Below, piece by piece: positions 8,687-17,780 of a stretch of DNA of 64,000 nucleotides (positions are counted from its first letter, which is position 1; each line of letters opens with the position of its first letter). Location: contig UQUR01000006.1 in NCBI GenBank assembly GCA_900544345.1, positions 62,001-126,000 of the forward strand, read 5' to 3'. The notes under the pieces were generated by a model. It had not been told where the DNA came from. It worked only from the letters and a program-made list of their open reading frames with translations, and did not search any database. The position numbers were made by a program, and so were the translations under genes. The stretch is from an uncultured Sutterella sp. GTDB lineage: Bacteria; Pseudomonadota; Gammaproteobacteria; Burkholderiales; Burkholderiaceae_F.

Positions 8687-8762
8687 ACCTATTCTCCTTA
8701 AAACAGCTAACTTATAAGACGAAGTAAAAGCACATCGACTTTAAGTCAGACAAAGTAATACA

Positions 8763-8777
8763 GATGACTATGTCATC
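8763..8777. promoter_or_regulatory. Inverted repeat in divergent promoter region
   Basis: GATGAC-TAT-GTCATC is a perfect 6-bp inverted repeat between the ArgH-like gene (minus) and the permease (plus). It could bind one of the neighbouring LysR regulators. Only the symmetry supports this. Confidence 0.35.
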
Positions 8778-8942
8778 CTTCTGTCGATATCAGTTTCGTT
8801 TAAAAAACAATGAATTCCAATCAAAATAAATGAAACTTTGACGCTTCTATCAATATTTCCGATCAAACTTCAAATAAGCTTAAATATGCTATTAGATAGT
8901 CACCTATGTCGGTGGCACATTATTATGAGAAAGGAGTTATTA

Positions 8943-9887
8943 ATGTTCATCGGTGTTATGTACGGTTTAGGGGCATGTGCGCTTTGGGGCATGACCTATC
9001 TTTTGCCAGTACTTTTACCCCAATATGATTCTCTGTACATTGCAATCTCACGTGCCCTAATCATGGGACTGGTGTCAGTTGTTCTCGTAGCCTTGTTCCT
9101 AGATAAATTCCGACAATTAAAAAAAGAAGATTGGATTTTTTCAGTTAAATTAACTCTCATCGGAAATCTTATTCAAGCCTGGTTTCTGATGATGTCTGTT
9201 CAATATGCAGGAGTTCCAGTAGCTGGAATCTGTTTTGGTGCCGTTCCAGTTTTGGTTGCTTTAATTTCTAACGAAAGGGCCAGAAGAAACGGTAAGCCTT
9301 TCGTACATTTAAAAAAATTAATCGTTCCACTTCTTTGTATTTTTGTTGGTTTTGTCATGGTTAACATGACTGAATTGCAAGAATTTTTATCACAAGAAGG
9401 TAACTCGTCAGGCACTTTCTTTTTCGGTCTATTATGCGGAGTTATTTCCACTTTAATGTGGACATGGTATCCAATACGTAATGCTGATTGGCTTCTTGAT
9501 CATCCCAAGGTTAATCCAACTATTTGGACATGTGCTCAGTGTGTCGTTCTCTTCCCAATTTCTGCCATTCTCTATCTTATAGTATGGGGATTTGATCCGT
9601 CTATGCCCAATCTTTTGGGACCAACGCCGGTGAAATATGTTCTACTAATGCTTTTTGCAGGTATATGCTGTTCGTGGCTAGCAACAGCCCTTTGGAATAT
9701 GTGTAGTGCAAAACTTCCGACAGCGCTTGTGGGTCAGTTGTTGGTTTTTGAAACTATTTTCTCCGTGCTTTATGCCCACATACAACGTCTTCAATGGCCT
9801 ACTACGACACTAGCTATCGGTTTTGTCCTACTCATTGCAGGCATTTCCGTTGCTCTAAGAATTTTCAGTAAGATTGAAGCTCGGTAA
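8943..9887 (+). CDS. EamA/DMT-family permease
   Basis: About 314 residues, roughly ten transmembrane helices (LGACALWGMTYLLPVLLP at the start, repeated hydrophobic segments to LLIAGISVALRIF). AAGGAG placed before ATG 8943 decides the start; a longer reading frame from 8838 adds a non-hydrophobic, poorly supported N-terminus. It is divergent from the long ArgH-like lyase and followed by a LysR gene, repeating the lyase-permease-LysR unit seen at 1291-6007. Its cargo is unknown; transport of the lyase substrate or product is the natural guess. Confidence 0.86.
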   Translation: MFIGVMYGLGACALWGMTYLLPVLLPQYDSLYIAISRALIMGLVSVVLVALFLDKFRQLKKEDWIFSVKLTLIGNLIQAWFLMMSVQYAGVPVAGICFGAVPVLVALISNERARRNGKPFVHLKKLIVPLLCIFVGFVMVNMTELQEFLSQEGNSSGTFFFGLLCGVISTLMWTWYPIRNADWLLDHPKVNPTIWTCAQCVVLFPISAILYLIVWGFDPSMPNLLGPTPVKYVLLMLFAGICCSWLATALWNMCSAKLPTALVGQLLVFETIFSVLYAHIQRLQWPTTTLAIGFVLLIAGISVALRIFSKIEAR

Positions 9888-9902
9888 ATTGTCTTAACGC
9901 AC

Positions 9903-9949
9903 TTATATAGGCCCCCAAACTTGGCTTTGGCGGGCCTATATAATAAAAT
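9903..9949 (+). terminator. Hairpin terminator after permease
   Basis: A 12-bp perfect stem (9903-9914 with 9932-9943) with a 17-nt loop follows the permease stop. The U-tract is weak, so termination may be partial and the LysR gene may be read through. Confidence 0.55.
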
Positions 9950-10029
9950 CTTATGCACTCTATTAAATTCAATGATAATTCAGTAAAGACTCTGGCTCTC
10001 CAATATATTTCAATTAGGAGGGCTAATTA

Positions 10030-10998
10030 ATGATTTCCAAACAAGACATTGATTTCTCCAGTTTAAAAGCATTTCTTGAAGTTAGCCAAGACTGCAATAT
10101 GAGCGCAGCCGCAAAGCGACTTGGTATAACTCAGCCGGCCATCTCCTCTTCTATACATAAATTGGAAGAGGCGTTGGGCACACCATTGTTTGACAGAACT
10201 TCCCGACCGATTTCCCTCACTCAAGCTGGCCGGATTCTTCAAAACCGTAGTGCAGAGATTCTGACTTCGTTGGAGGGGTTAGCCACCGAAGTGATGCAAT
10301 CAATGCACGGAGTTACCCCTCATTTAAGAATTGGAACATCGGATTCAATCAGCATTTGCTGCGTTCCTTACATGGTTCAGAAGTTGTTGCCTCTGACAAG
10401 CAGCCTGTCGATGTATACATTTAATACACCCGCGGTTTGTGAGATGCTTCTGAATAAGAAAATTGATATTGCGATTGCAACTGATCCTCTATTAAAACAA
10501 AAGGAAGTCAGAGCGTTAACTTTACATCAAGAGGATTTTTTAATAGTTACACCCAAAAAATATGAGGGAAAAATTAAGCATATGACAGACATGCTTCGTC
10601 TAATACTACAATTGCCTGTCATTCGATTTAATGACTTAAGTTTAGATGCTATTCAAATAGAACGCGTATTAAGACAATGCAATGTTTATTCCCCTCACGT
10701 CATTGAAGCTGATACGAACCAGACGGTTTTAAGCCTTATTTCACAAGGTTGCGGTTGGTCGGTCATGCCCACCTTGGGACTTTGGGCTGCAAAAGATTTC
10801 TTGACAAATGTCAGTATCCATAAACTGCATTCTCTTCAGGCTAAACGTGTAGCGTATGTCTTGTACAGCAGTGCTTACTATGAACCGATTGCTGAGAAAG
10901 TGAGATTATTTGTCCGTGACACAATTACAAACGTCGTTATGCCGAAAATGCATCAAGTTAATCCGATGCTTGTGAACTCGATTTCTATACCTGAATAA
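10030..10998 (+). CDS. LysR-family transcriptional regulator
   Basis: 322 residues. The N-terminal helix-turn-helix reads MSAAAKRLGITQPAISSSI, followed by LFDRTSRPISLTQAG and an effector-binding domain. RBS TTAGGAGGG precedes ATG 10030. It shares the DRTxRP wing with the other LysR genes here. It lies between the permease and argH; both the lyase/permease pair on its left and argH on its right are candidate targets. The effector cannot be read from sequence. Confidence 0.93.
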   Translation: MISKQDIDFSSLKAFLEVSQDCNMSAAAKRLGITQPAISSSIHKLEEALGTPLFDRTSRPISLTQAGRILQNRSAEILTSLEGLATEVMQSMHGVTPHLRIGTSDSISICCVPYMVQKLLPLTSSLSMYTFNTPAVCEMLLNKKIDIAIATDPLLKQKEVRALTLHQEDFLIVTPKKYEGKIKHMTDMLRLILQLPVIRFNDLSLDAIQIERVLRQCNVYSPHVIEADTNQTVLSLISQGCGWSVMPTLGLWAAKDFLTNVSIHKLHSLQAKRVAYVLYSSAYYEPIAEKVRLFVRDTITNVVMPKMHQVNPMLVNSISIPE

Positions 10999-11066
10999 GA
11001 AAAATTAATTTTTAAATATAGTTAATCTTATTTTTCTGGTAAGGGAGATACAAAAAAGCGATGATT

Positions 11067-11172
11067 ACAGTGACGGAGAATAGTTTTCTCCCTGTAACAG
11101 TTACCTCTGGTAAGTGTCTCCTTTAACATCAGACACATTTTCCCCCGAAGCCTCCGTTTCGGGGTATTTTTT
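11067..11172 (+). ncRNA. Candidate structured RNA ending in an intrinsic terminator
   Basis: The 313-bp gap between the LysR gene and argH contains three successive hairpins. The first is ACAG/GGAGAA pairing TTCTCC/CTGT (11067-11095). The second is GTGTCT pairing AGACAC (11114-11136). The last is CCCCGAA pairing TTCGGGG (11143-11164) followed by TATTTTTT. This could be a small RNA, the 3' end of the LysR transcript, or an attenuator. I could not match it to glycine, guanidine or glutamine riboswitch consensus elements. The remaining 11173-11311 holds the argH promoter. Confidence 0.4.
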
Positions 11173-11230
11173 GTGAATTCTGTCGATTTATTCAAAATAT
11201 CACCCTTTATATAAATTAAAGTTTGGCTAA

Positions 11231-11259
11231 TTGACCTCAATATCAATCAGGACTATTTT
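11231..11259 (+). promoter_or_regulatory. Sigma-70-type promoter for argH
   Basis: TTGACC (11231-11236), 17-bp spacer, TATTTT (11254-11259), about 50 bp ahead of the argH start and downstream of the terminator. Spacing is ideal; the -10 is imperfect. Confidence 0.5.
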
Positions 11260-11311
11260 GAAATTAGCAAAATGATAGTCGTAATTTAACTGGTTCGATA
11301 AGGAGGAAATC

Positions 11312-12703
11312 ATGTCGAGCAAAATGTGGGGAGGACGATTCACAGAGGTCCCTTCTGAATTTGTTGAAGAATTCGGCGCTGCGATTAAAAATCAAATCCG
11401 TCTGTGTTCGTATGATATTCAAGGAAGTTTGGCACACGTTACGATGTTAGGAGAAACTGGCATTTTAGCTGCTGAAGATGTTGAGCTTATTAAAAAAGGA
11501 CTAAAACAAGTTTTCGAAGAAATTGAAAAGGGCCAATTTATTTTTGCAGCTGAAGACGAAGATATTCACATGGCAATTGAAAAGCGGCTGACTCAAATCA
11601 TAGGTCAAGCTGGCGGTCGATTGCATACAGGCAGAAGCCGCAATGATCAATGTATCGTCGACAGCTATCTTTACATCCGTGAGGCCGCAAAAACATCCCA
11701 GCATCTGATCCTTGAAACTCAAAAATCAATTTTTAATCAGGCCCAACAAAACTTTGGGAAAATCATGCCGGGCTTTACCCATTTGCAAACCGCGCAACCC
11801 GTACTGGTTTCTCATTGGATCATGGCTTATTTCTGGATGCTAAAACGTGACTACGACAGGCTCCAGAGTTTCATTGACCGGCTTTGTGAATGTCCCTTAG
11901 GGGCCGCCGCATTAGCTGGAACAGACTTCCCAATAGATCGTTGGTCTACGGCTAAACAATTAGGTTTTAAAAAGCCAACAGAAAACAGTATTGATACTGT
12001 TGCTGATCGTGATTATTGCATTGAATTAGCTTCTATTGCAGCAATCAGTTATATGCATCTGTCGCGACTGTGTGAAGAAATTATCATTTTTGCCAGTCAA
12101 GAGTATAAGTTTCTTGAATTATCCGATGACTTCACAACGGGCTCTTCAATCATGCCCCAAAAGAAAAATTGTGACTTTGCTGAACTCATTAAAGGTCGTT
12201 CGGGTCGAATGTTTGGCTTTCTAATGTCGTCTCTCACCATGATGAAAGGCATTCCCCTAGCCTATGACAAGGATATGCAAGAAGACATCTATCTTTCAAA
12301 TGCCACTATTGATCTCTGGCAGGATACGATGAAGGTTATGGCTCCAATGATTCGAAAAATGCGGATAAATTCTGAAAAAACTTATAAGGCGGCTTCCAAT
12401 GGTTTCTCTACAGCAACCGATATGGCAGATTACTTAGTGAAAAAAGGAATGCCCTTCAGAGAAGCTCATCGAGTTGTCGGGGAAACGGTTCGCTATTGTG
12501 TTGAGAATAATAAGACTTTCTATCAACTAACAATGGATGAGTTAAAGAAACATTCTGAACTTTTTGATGAGGACATTTACACGGAAATTAGCCTTGAACA
12601 CTCTGTCGGAGCAAGAAAATCCTATGGAGGTACAGCCCCTGAAGCTGTAAAAGTTCAATTAGAACACGCCGAAGCTTTTTTAGATAGAGCATACGGCTCA
12701 TAG
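11312..12703 (+). CDS. argH: Argininosuccinate lyase (canonical length)
   Basis: Cleaves argininosuccinate to arginine and fumarate. The N-terminal WGGRF, EDEDIHMAIE, LHTGRSRNDQ, PGFTHLQTAQP and GSSIMPQKKN motifs and the 463-residue length are those of true ArgH. AAGGAGG precedes ATG 11312. One oddity is that KKNPD, nearly invariant in ArgH, reads KKNCD. argG and other arginine genes are not in the window, so the biosynthetic role is not shown by context. Its neighbour on the opposite strand is another long ArgH-like lyase, so a catabolic role is possible too. Confidence 0.9.
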   Translation: MSSKMWGGRFTEVPSEFVEEFGAAIKNQIRLCSYDIQGSLAHVTMLGETGILAAEDVELIKKGLKQVFEEIEKGQFIFAAEDEDIHMAIEKRLTQIIGQAGGRLHTGRSRNDQCIVDSYLYIREAAKTSQHLILETQKSIFNQAQQNFGKIMPGFTHLQTAQPVLVSHWIMAYFWMLKRDYDRLQSFIDRLCECPLGAAALAGTDFPIDRWSTAKQLGFKKPTENSIDTVADRDYCIELASIAAISYMHLSRLCEEIIIFASQEYKFLELSDDFTTGSSIMPQKKNCDFAELIKGRSGRMFGFLMSSLTMMKGIPLAYDKDMQEDIYLSNATIDLWQDTMKVMAPMIRKMRINSEKTYKAASNGFSTATDMADYLVKKGMPFREAHRVVGETVRYCVENNKTFYQLTMDELKKHSELFDEDIYTEISLEHSVGARKSYGGTAPEAVKVQLEHAEAFLDRAYGS

Positions 12704-12737
12704 CAGTCAAATCCTTGATGCTTTATCTAGCGAAACA

Positions 12738-12768
12738 GGTAGGTGACGGATATGGTCTGTCATCTACC
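12738..12768. repeat. 13-bp hairpin between convergent lyase genes
   Basis: A stem of 13 bp (12738-12750 with 12756-12768, two G-U pairs) and a 5-nt loop lies just after argH. It has no U-tract and sits upstream of the true terminator; possibly an RNA 3'-end stabiliser. Confidence 0.45.
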
Positions 12769-12782
12769 CAGCTAAACAAAAA

Positions 12783-12817
12783 GGCACCCCCGAAGTGAAT
12801 TCAGGAGTGCCATTTTT
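12783..12817. terminator. Bidirectional terminator between argH and long ArgH-like gene
   Basis: GGCACCCC pairs with GGAGTGCC (one mismatch) around a 14-nt spacer. It is followed by ATTTTTG on the plus strand and by TTTTTG on the minus strand. Confidence 0.75.
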
Positions 12818-12830
12818 GGCTGCTTAATAA

Positions 12831-14336
12831 TTAAGCAATCATCTTAGCCACTTCGGCTTCAAGTTCAGCTTTCGCTTCTGCGACAGCAGATTCACGGGCG
12901 GCCAATTCAGCATTGTCGCTATCGAGGACCGCTTGACGGTTCTTCAATTGGCGAGTGACTTCTTCGGGAGCCGTACCGCCGATGCACTTCTTAGCGTAAG
13001 CAATCTTGGTCGGATCAAGAGCTGCACGAACTTCTTCATCCGTCATGCTCGTTGTGCGGCCGAAAAGGCGCATGAAGATCGGATTGACAACATCAGTACC
13101 AATTTCATCGGCCTTCTTATTATGCTCAATCATGTAAGCGACCACATCAGCCACGATGTCGTGAGCCATACGGAAGCTGATCTTGTCATGACGCACCAAA
13201 TAGTTGGCCAATTCGGTAACCGTGCAGAAATTGCCGCGAGCCGTCTCAAGCATACGATCTTTCTTAACCGTAATACCCTTGATGCTGACTTCCATCAATT
13301 CGCACATTTCTTTCATTTCATCAATACCGGTAAAGAGATACTTAGCCGCTTCACCACAGGTATCTTCGCTGTGCGAATAAATCACATTCTTTAAGACATT
13401 TAAGGCACTCATGAAAGCACCTTCGACGTGTGCTGCCTTAGCCTTGATATGTTCCAAGACCCAAGGATTCTTCTTTTGCGGCATGATCGAAGAGCAAACT
13501 GCACAACTGTCAGAGACTTCAACATAACCGTAATCCGGCGTAGCCCAGACGTATAAATCCTGGCAGAAGCGGCTCAACGTATTGGCTGAGAGGGATAATA
13601 CTGCAAGAATGTCAGTTGTAAAGTCACGGGAGGCAACGCAATCGATAGAGTTGTCAACAGGAGCGTCAAAGCCCAGAAGCTTAGCCGTGTAATTTCTGTC
13701 GATGTCCCAAGTTGTTGAACCCATAGAACCGCCACCCAACGGGCAAATGTTCAGAGCTTCATAACAATGAGCAATACGGCGATAATCACGCTGCATGGCA
13801 TTTAAGATAGCTGAACAATAATGGGCAAAAGTGATCGGTTCAGAGGGTTGCATGTGCGTGTAGCCAGCAAAGACCGCATCAGTATTTTTGGCAGCCACAT
13901 CAAGAATTGCCTGACGCATTCTGTTATAGATATGGCAAATCTCAAAATAAGCCTTGCGAACACCGAGACGAGCACAGGTTGCATACAGATCATTACGGGA
14001 GCGAGCTGTATGTTGCTGACCGCCAATTTCAATACCGACATGTTCAATCAAATAAGCTTCAATGTTGAAATAAAAGTCTTCACGGCCAGGATCAACTTCG
14101 AAAGTCGGACCGTCACCCATAGCAGCTAATTCGTTATTGCAACGAAGAATAGCGGCAGCGACCTCTTTAGTGACGATTTTTTGCTTAGCAAGCATCAAAA
14201 CGTGAGCTTTGTTGCAGTCCAAAAACGCTTGATAACGATATTTAATATCGCTTTTAATGCCAGGGGCGATCAAATATTTAACCACTAACGGATCAGGCGG
14301 AGTTTTGATCTTACCGCGGTGAATTTTTTCAGACAT
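12831..14336 (-). CDS. ArgH-like C-N lyase, long form (copy 2)
   Basis: 501 residues, the same length as copy 1 at 7181-8686 and clearly its paralogue. Both have RGKIK near the start, QQHTARSRND, GYTH-x-QPSEP, VCSSIMPQKKNPW and a charged C-terminal helix ending in EMIA or KMIA. All superfamily catalytic motifs are intact. I set the start at ATG 14336 (MSEKIHRGK) behind GGAGAA; a longer frame to 14393 lacks an RBS. Convergent with canonical argH. It should release fumarate plus an amine; its retention next to real ArgH argues that the substrate is not simply argininosuccinate. Substrate unknown. Confidence 0.87.
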   Translation of the reverse strand: MSEKIHRGKIKTPPDPLVVKYLIAPGIKSDIKYRYQAFLDCNKAHVLMLAKQKIVTKEVAAAILRCNNELAAMGDGPTFEVDPGREDFYFNIEAYLIEHVGIEIGGQQHTARSRNDLYATCARLGVRKAYFEICHIYNRMRQAILDVAAKNTDAVFAGYTHMQPSEPITFAHYCSAILNAMQRDYRRIAHCYEALNICPLGGGSMGSTTWDIDRNYTAKLLGFDAPVDNSIDCVASRDFTTDILAVLSLSANTLSRFCQDLYVWATPDYGYVEVSDSCAVCSSIMPQKKNPWVLEHIKAKAAHVEGAFMSALNVLKNVIYSHSEDTCGEAAKYLFTGIDEMKEMCELMEVSIKGITVKKDRMLETARGNFCTVTELANYLVRHDKISFRMAHDIVADVVAYMIEHNKKADEIGTDVVNPIFMRLFGRTTSMTDEEVRAALDPTKIAYAKKCIGGTAPEEVTRQLKNRQAVLDSDNAELAARESAVAEAKAELEAEVAKMIA

Positions 14337-14486
14337 GAATTTCTCCATTGAAAAAAAATCGTTTAAACATGCGATGAGGTGAAAATACATCATCTGCGCT
14401 ATTTAGGAGTATCTAGCAAACAGTAAGATAGTTCCTTCACTATAAAAAAAATTAATTACAGGCTCTAAATCGACCTGATAAAAATA

Positions 14487-14515
14487 CTGCCGCATTGACT
14501 CTGCGGCAGATTTTT
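14487..14515 (-). terminator. Terminator after formimidoyltransferase gene
   Basis: CTGCCGCA (14487-14494) pairs perfectly with TGCGGCAG (14502-14509). Read on the minus strand the stem is followed by TATTTTTA. Confidence 0.75.
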
Positions 14516-15409
14516 CTATATCAATTCTTCAAGCACTTGCGCATGACGATCAAAATTTTCAAGTTGCATGTAGTACTCACAGCAGTCCATTAAAGCTTCC
14601 CGGGAAATCATCCCGCAAACATCGGTACCGATGACACTGACTCCATAGCGTCTTGCTTCACTGCGAACCATCTCAATAATTCTATATAGCGGGACTACCT
14701 GATAATTGATCATGCAACTGACTTGAGTGATATTACGATCTTGAACGTATACGCCAATAGCTCGAGCATCTTTGTAACCGCCTTTGGCTTCTCTGAAAGA
14801 TTGAGCTATTTTCTTTGCGATCTTAACGTCAGGAGTACTCAAAGAAATGTTAAATGCGACCATTGGGCCTCTGACACCCAAAGGCATGGCTCCAGCTGTC
14901 GGATGCAGCACCGGTTCACCGAAATCCGGTTTCCATTCTGGCAAACCGATCAAATCTTTTAGACCTTCATACTCGGGATGGCGAATATTTTGCAACTTCA
15001 CCCGTTCAGGTTTACGTGCAGCGGCTTCATACAAATAAACCGGTACTTTTAATTCCTGCGCCACCCTCTGCCCTAAACGATTAGCATATTCAACGCAATC
15101 CTCAAGCGTAACGTTTCTTACAGGTACAAAAGGACTGGCATCAATTGCGCCTATTCTAGGATGTTCACCCTTGTGCTTATTCATATCAATAAGCTCAACG
15201 GCTTTCGCACAAGCTCTAAAAGTTGCCTCGATAACGGCATCAGGGTTCCCTACAATGGTGTGAACACAACGGTTATAACTTGGTTCAACATTGACATTAA
15301 TCAGACGGGCACCTTCAACGGAAGAAGCCGCCTGACTAATTGCATCAATAACGGCTTGATTACGGCCTTCGCTGAAATTAGGGATACATTCAACAATTTT
15401 CTCACTCAT
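14516..15409 (-). CDS. Glutamate formimidoyltransferase
   Basis: Transfers the formimino group of N-formimino-L-glutamate to tetrahydrofolate, the last steps of one histidine degradation route. The N-terminus ECIPNFSEGRN is the hallmark of the formiminotransferase domain of FTCD. The central HKGEHPRIGAIDASPFVP and the GPMVAFNISL segment agree. 297 residues means only the transferase half is present; the cyclodeaminase half is the separate gene 17 nt upstream in the same operon. The hutH/U/I genes are not in this window. Confidence 0.93.
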   Translation of the reverse strand: MSEKIVECIPNFSEGRNQAVIDAISQAASSVEGARLINVNVEPSYNRCVHTIVGNPDAVIEATFRACAKAVELIDMNKHKGEHPRIGAIDASPFVPVRNVTLEDCVEYANRLGQRVAQELKVPVYLYEAAARKPERVKLQNIRHPEYEGLKDLIGLPEWKPDFGEPVLHPTAGAMPLGVRGPMVAFNISLSTPDVKIAKKIAQSFREAKGGYKDARAIGVYVQDRNITQVSCMINYQVVPLYRIIEMVRSEARRYGVSVIGTDVCGMISREALMDCCEYYMQLENFDRHAQVLEELI

Positions 15410-15426
15410 GATTCACTGTCTCCTTT

Positions 15427-16059
15427 TTAAGGTGTGAACAAAAAACTTTTCATGCTTAATAAAGTTCTTTCCTTATCTTCAGTCTGATGCTGAAGCAAAT
15501 CTGCCTGCTTAGACATTTGATTTACGAAAGTTTGGTCTTTTATGCTCTGAAGATTAATCCGAACGTTTAATAAAGCGCCTAAAACAGCAGTTCTTGCCAA
15601 CATAACACTCACTAATGCATCTGTAACGGCATTTTGATTACCATTAGATAAGGCTTTTTCTGCTAAATCAAAAATTAAAAAGCTCTTTTGAGCGATTTGC
15701 ATAGGAATTTCAGAAGATTTTTTCAAAGCTTGCTGAATTTTTTGGCTTCTGATGACTTTCTCTTCATCTGTTTGCTTTGGTAATTTCATAGCGCAAAGAA
15801 AGTCATTAAAACTTTCTGAATCAGCATCTATTAAAGTTATAAGATCTTTTCTCAGTTGCTGTGCTTGCCCGGCAATTTCACTCATCTCATCGAAATGTTT
15901 TTCATAACCTTTTTTCCCAATGGTTAAGTTAGCAACCATGGATGAGAGGGATGCTGACAAAGCACCGGCTAGAGCCGAAGCGCTTCCACCGCCCGGAGCT
16001 GGCGAAGAGCTAGCTAATTCAGAGGTAAAATCCGATAAGGAAAGATCACAGATTGGCAT
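15427..16059 (-). CDS. Formimidoyltetrahydrofolate cyclodeaminase (FTCD_C/FchA family)
   Basis: Converts 5-formimino-THF to 5,10-methenyl-THF and ammonia. About 210 residues, all-helical, with the diagnostic APGGGSASALAGALSASL near the N-terminus (residues about 21-38). First gene of the operon with the formimidoyltransferase. Start placed at ATG 16059 (MPICDLSL) behind CGGAG; the frame extends upstream without an RBS. Divergent from a LysR gene that is the likely regulator. In animals the two activities are fused; here they are separate proteins. Confidence 0.9.
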   Translation of the reverse strand: MPICDLSLSDFTSELASSSPAPGGGSASALAGALSASLSSMVANLTIGKKGYEKHFDEMSEIAGQAQQLRKDLITLIDADSESFNDFLCAMKLPKQTDEEKVIRSQKIQQALKKSSEIPMQIAQKSFLIFDLAEKALSNGNQNAVTDALVSVMLARTAVLGALLNVRINLQSIKDQTFVNQMSKQADLLQHQTEDKERTLLSMKSFLFTP

Positions 16060-16191
16060 GGACAGAACTCCGTATAAACATTTTTTAGACACTTACCCCA
16101 TATTGTTTTATGTTTCCAGAAATATCTTGAGAATGAAACTAACCCGGTGTTAGACTCATTGAGAACATAAAAATTACTAATGAAGGCAGAA

Positions 16192-17214
16192 ATGTGTTCT
16201 AAGAAATTCTCTTCCTTAGTTGTGTCGCGCCCTTTTGAAGTGTTTTTAGCTGTTGCTGCTCACCGCAGTTACACGATGGCAGGAAAGGTGCTGGGAATTA
16301 CTCAAAGTGCTGTTTCTCAGCAAATCTCATCATTACAAAGGCAACTTGGCTTTGATTTATTTGAAAAGGGTCAACGGCCATTAAAACTCACCCCGGAAGC
16401 TTTAATACTTCGAGCTGAACTTCAAGCACAAAATGCCAATTTAGAGCAAACCCTTCAAAGTCTTCAAAAAAGAAATTCTTACAAGCCCATTCTGAAGATT
16501 GGAACCGTAGAGAGCATGATTTACAACCTCTCTTCCTTTTTCTTTCAGAGTGTTTTAAAAGACTTTTCCAAAGTTCATCTTCAATCAGGCGTCACAAATG
16601 ATTTAATTGAAAAACTGATTTCAGCTAAAGTAGACGTAGTGATTGCCAGTGATCACGCTCTTGATGCGAATAAGTTTCTCAAACTTTTTCTTTTTTCTGA
16701 ACCTCATATCTTAATATTGCCTAAGACCATTGCTCAAAGAAGGACTTCCTGGGATTGGGAAAATATGATGCTGATCGGTCTACCGTTTGCCCATTACACA
16801 TCAAATACTTCAACGAGTTGGCAAACAGAACAATTTTTCAATGAAAAAATTGGACTAATTCCCAGCCGTATTGAGGTTGATAGCAATCGGTTAGTTTTTT
16901 CATTGGTTCAGTCAGGTATGGCCTGGGGAATTACTCAACCCTCTGCCCTGCTGGCTGAAGGTGAAGAAATGTTCAATGAAGTCGGCATTGTCCCCGTTCC
17001 GGGGCAAATGACTTATAGAAGCATATACGCATACGCCCGCTTTGATTATCCTCTTGCTTGGTTGCATAAAGTTAGGGACATCTTCCTGCAGGGGCTTAAA
17101 TTAGAAGTTTTACCCAGACTGGGAAGAGCTCTTGAGAGGTATCCTGAACTTCAGAAATCCATTGCTATCGCTGACAATCAGATATCGTCTGAAGATTTTG
17201 CAAACGACAAATAA
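16192..17214 (+). CDS. LysR-family transcriptional regulator
   Basis: About 340 residues. The helix-turn-helix reads YTMAGKVLGITQSAVSQQI; the wing is LFEKGQRPLKLTPEA. GAAGG spaced 5-6 nt before ATG 16192 supports that start over ATG 16180. It is divergent from the cyclodeaminase-transferase operon (about 130 bp between them), the classic LysR arrangement, so control of formiminoglutamate use is likely. Its 3' end overlaps the convergent HutD gene by 37 bp. Confidence 0.91.
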   Translation: MCSKKFSSLVVSRPFEVFLAVAAHRSYTMAGKVLGITQSAVSQQISSLQRQLGFDLFEKGQRPLKLTPEALILRAELQAQNANLEQTLQSLQKRNSYKPILKIGTVESMIYNLSSFFFQSVLKDFSKVHLQSGVTNDLIEKLISAKVDVVIASDHALDANKFLKLFLFSEPHILILPKTIAQRRTSWDWENMMLIGLPFAHYTSNTSTSWQTEQFFNEKIGLIPSRIEVDSNRLVFSLVQSGMAWGITQPSALLAEGEEMFNEVGIVPVPGQMTYRSIYAYARFDYPLAWLHKVRDIFLQGLKLEVLPRLGRALERYPELQKSIAIADNQISSEDFANDK

Positions 17215-17780
17215 ACCATTGAGGCCTCCTGTTCAGCGTTAACTTTAATAACAGTTGATTCTGAAGGGAATAGAACCAAAAAATCGTTTGTTTCTAAGTT
17301 CAGAGCGATCGGTTCAACTGAGTTATTTTCAAGATAAAATTTGATTGGTTTTTCAGAACAGCTAAAAAAGCAATGATAACTAAAAGGCTCTAAAACAGAC
17401 TCAAAAGAGCCTTGTCGATGCTGCATTAAAGCTTTCCAATTTTTAGCAAATAACAAATTGAAATCTGTACAAAGGCCGAAAGATTGTGTATGCCAGGCAC
17501 CATCAAAGCAATCAACCTCAAATGTTTTCAAATGCGCTTGATGATGATGCATATGCTGAATATGCATTTCACCTTCTATCGGACAGATTAGGCGGGAAAA
17601 TCCTCTAAAATCCGAATACGGAGTCCCTTCTTTCAGAATACGGGCCGACGAGATACGAATTTCAAAATCTTTTTTTCGATAATTAGCCGTTTCAGGAAGC
17701 AGAAATATTTCGGCGGTTGTTCCTCCGGACCATTCGTGTACAAGGAATTCACTTGGTTTGATAATTCGATAGTTAAGCAT
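17178..17780 (-). CDS. hutD: HutD/Ves family protein
   Basis: About 200 residues of the bicupin HutD/Ves family. EWSGGTTAEIFLLP near the N-terminus and FEIRISSARI are the family hallmarks. HutD is found with histidine utilisation genes in proteobacteria and has been proposed to limit pathway flux by binding formimino- or related glutamate derivatives; its biochemistry is not settled. Start ATG 17780 overlaps the upstream hydrolase-fold gene by 8 nt, indicating translational coupling. Its presence supports a formiminoglutamate-related role for 14.5-18.6 kb. Confidence 0.85.
   Translation of the reverse strand: MLNYRIIKPSEFLVHEWSGGTTAEIFLLPETANYRKKDFEIRISSARILKEGTPYSDFRGFSRLICPIEGEMHIQHMHHHQAHLKTFEVDCFDGAWHTQSFGLCTDFNLLFAKNWKALMQHRQGSFESVLEPFSYHCFFSCSEKPIKFYLENNSVEPIALNLETNDFLVLFPSESTVIKVNAEQEASMVYLSFAKSSDDI

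Noticed and set aside
11067..11172. Assignment to a known riboswitch (glycine, guanidine, glutamine)
   Set aside because: I could not find the conserved core sequences of those classes; only the hairpins and terminator are supported.
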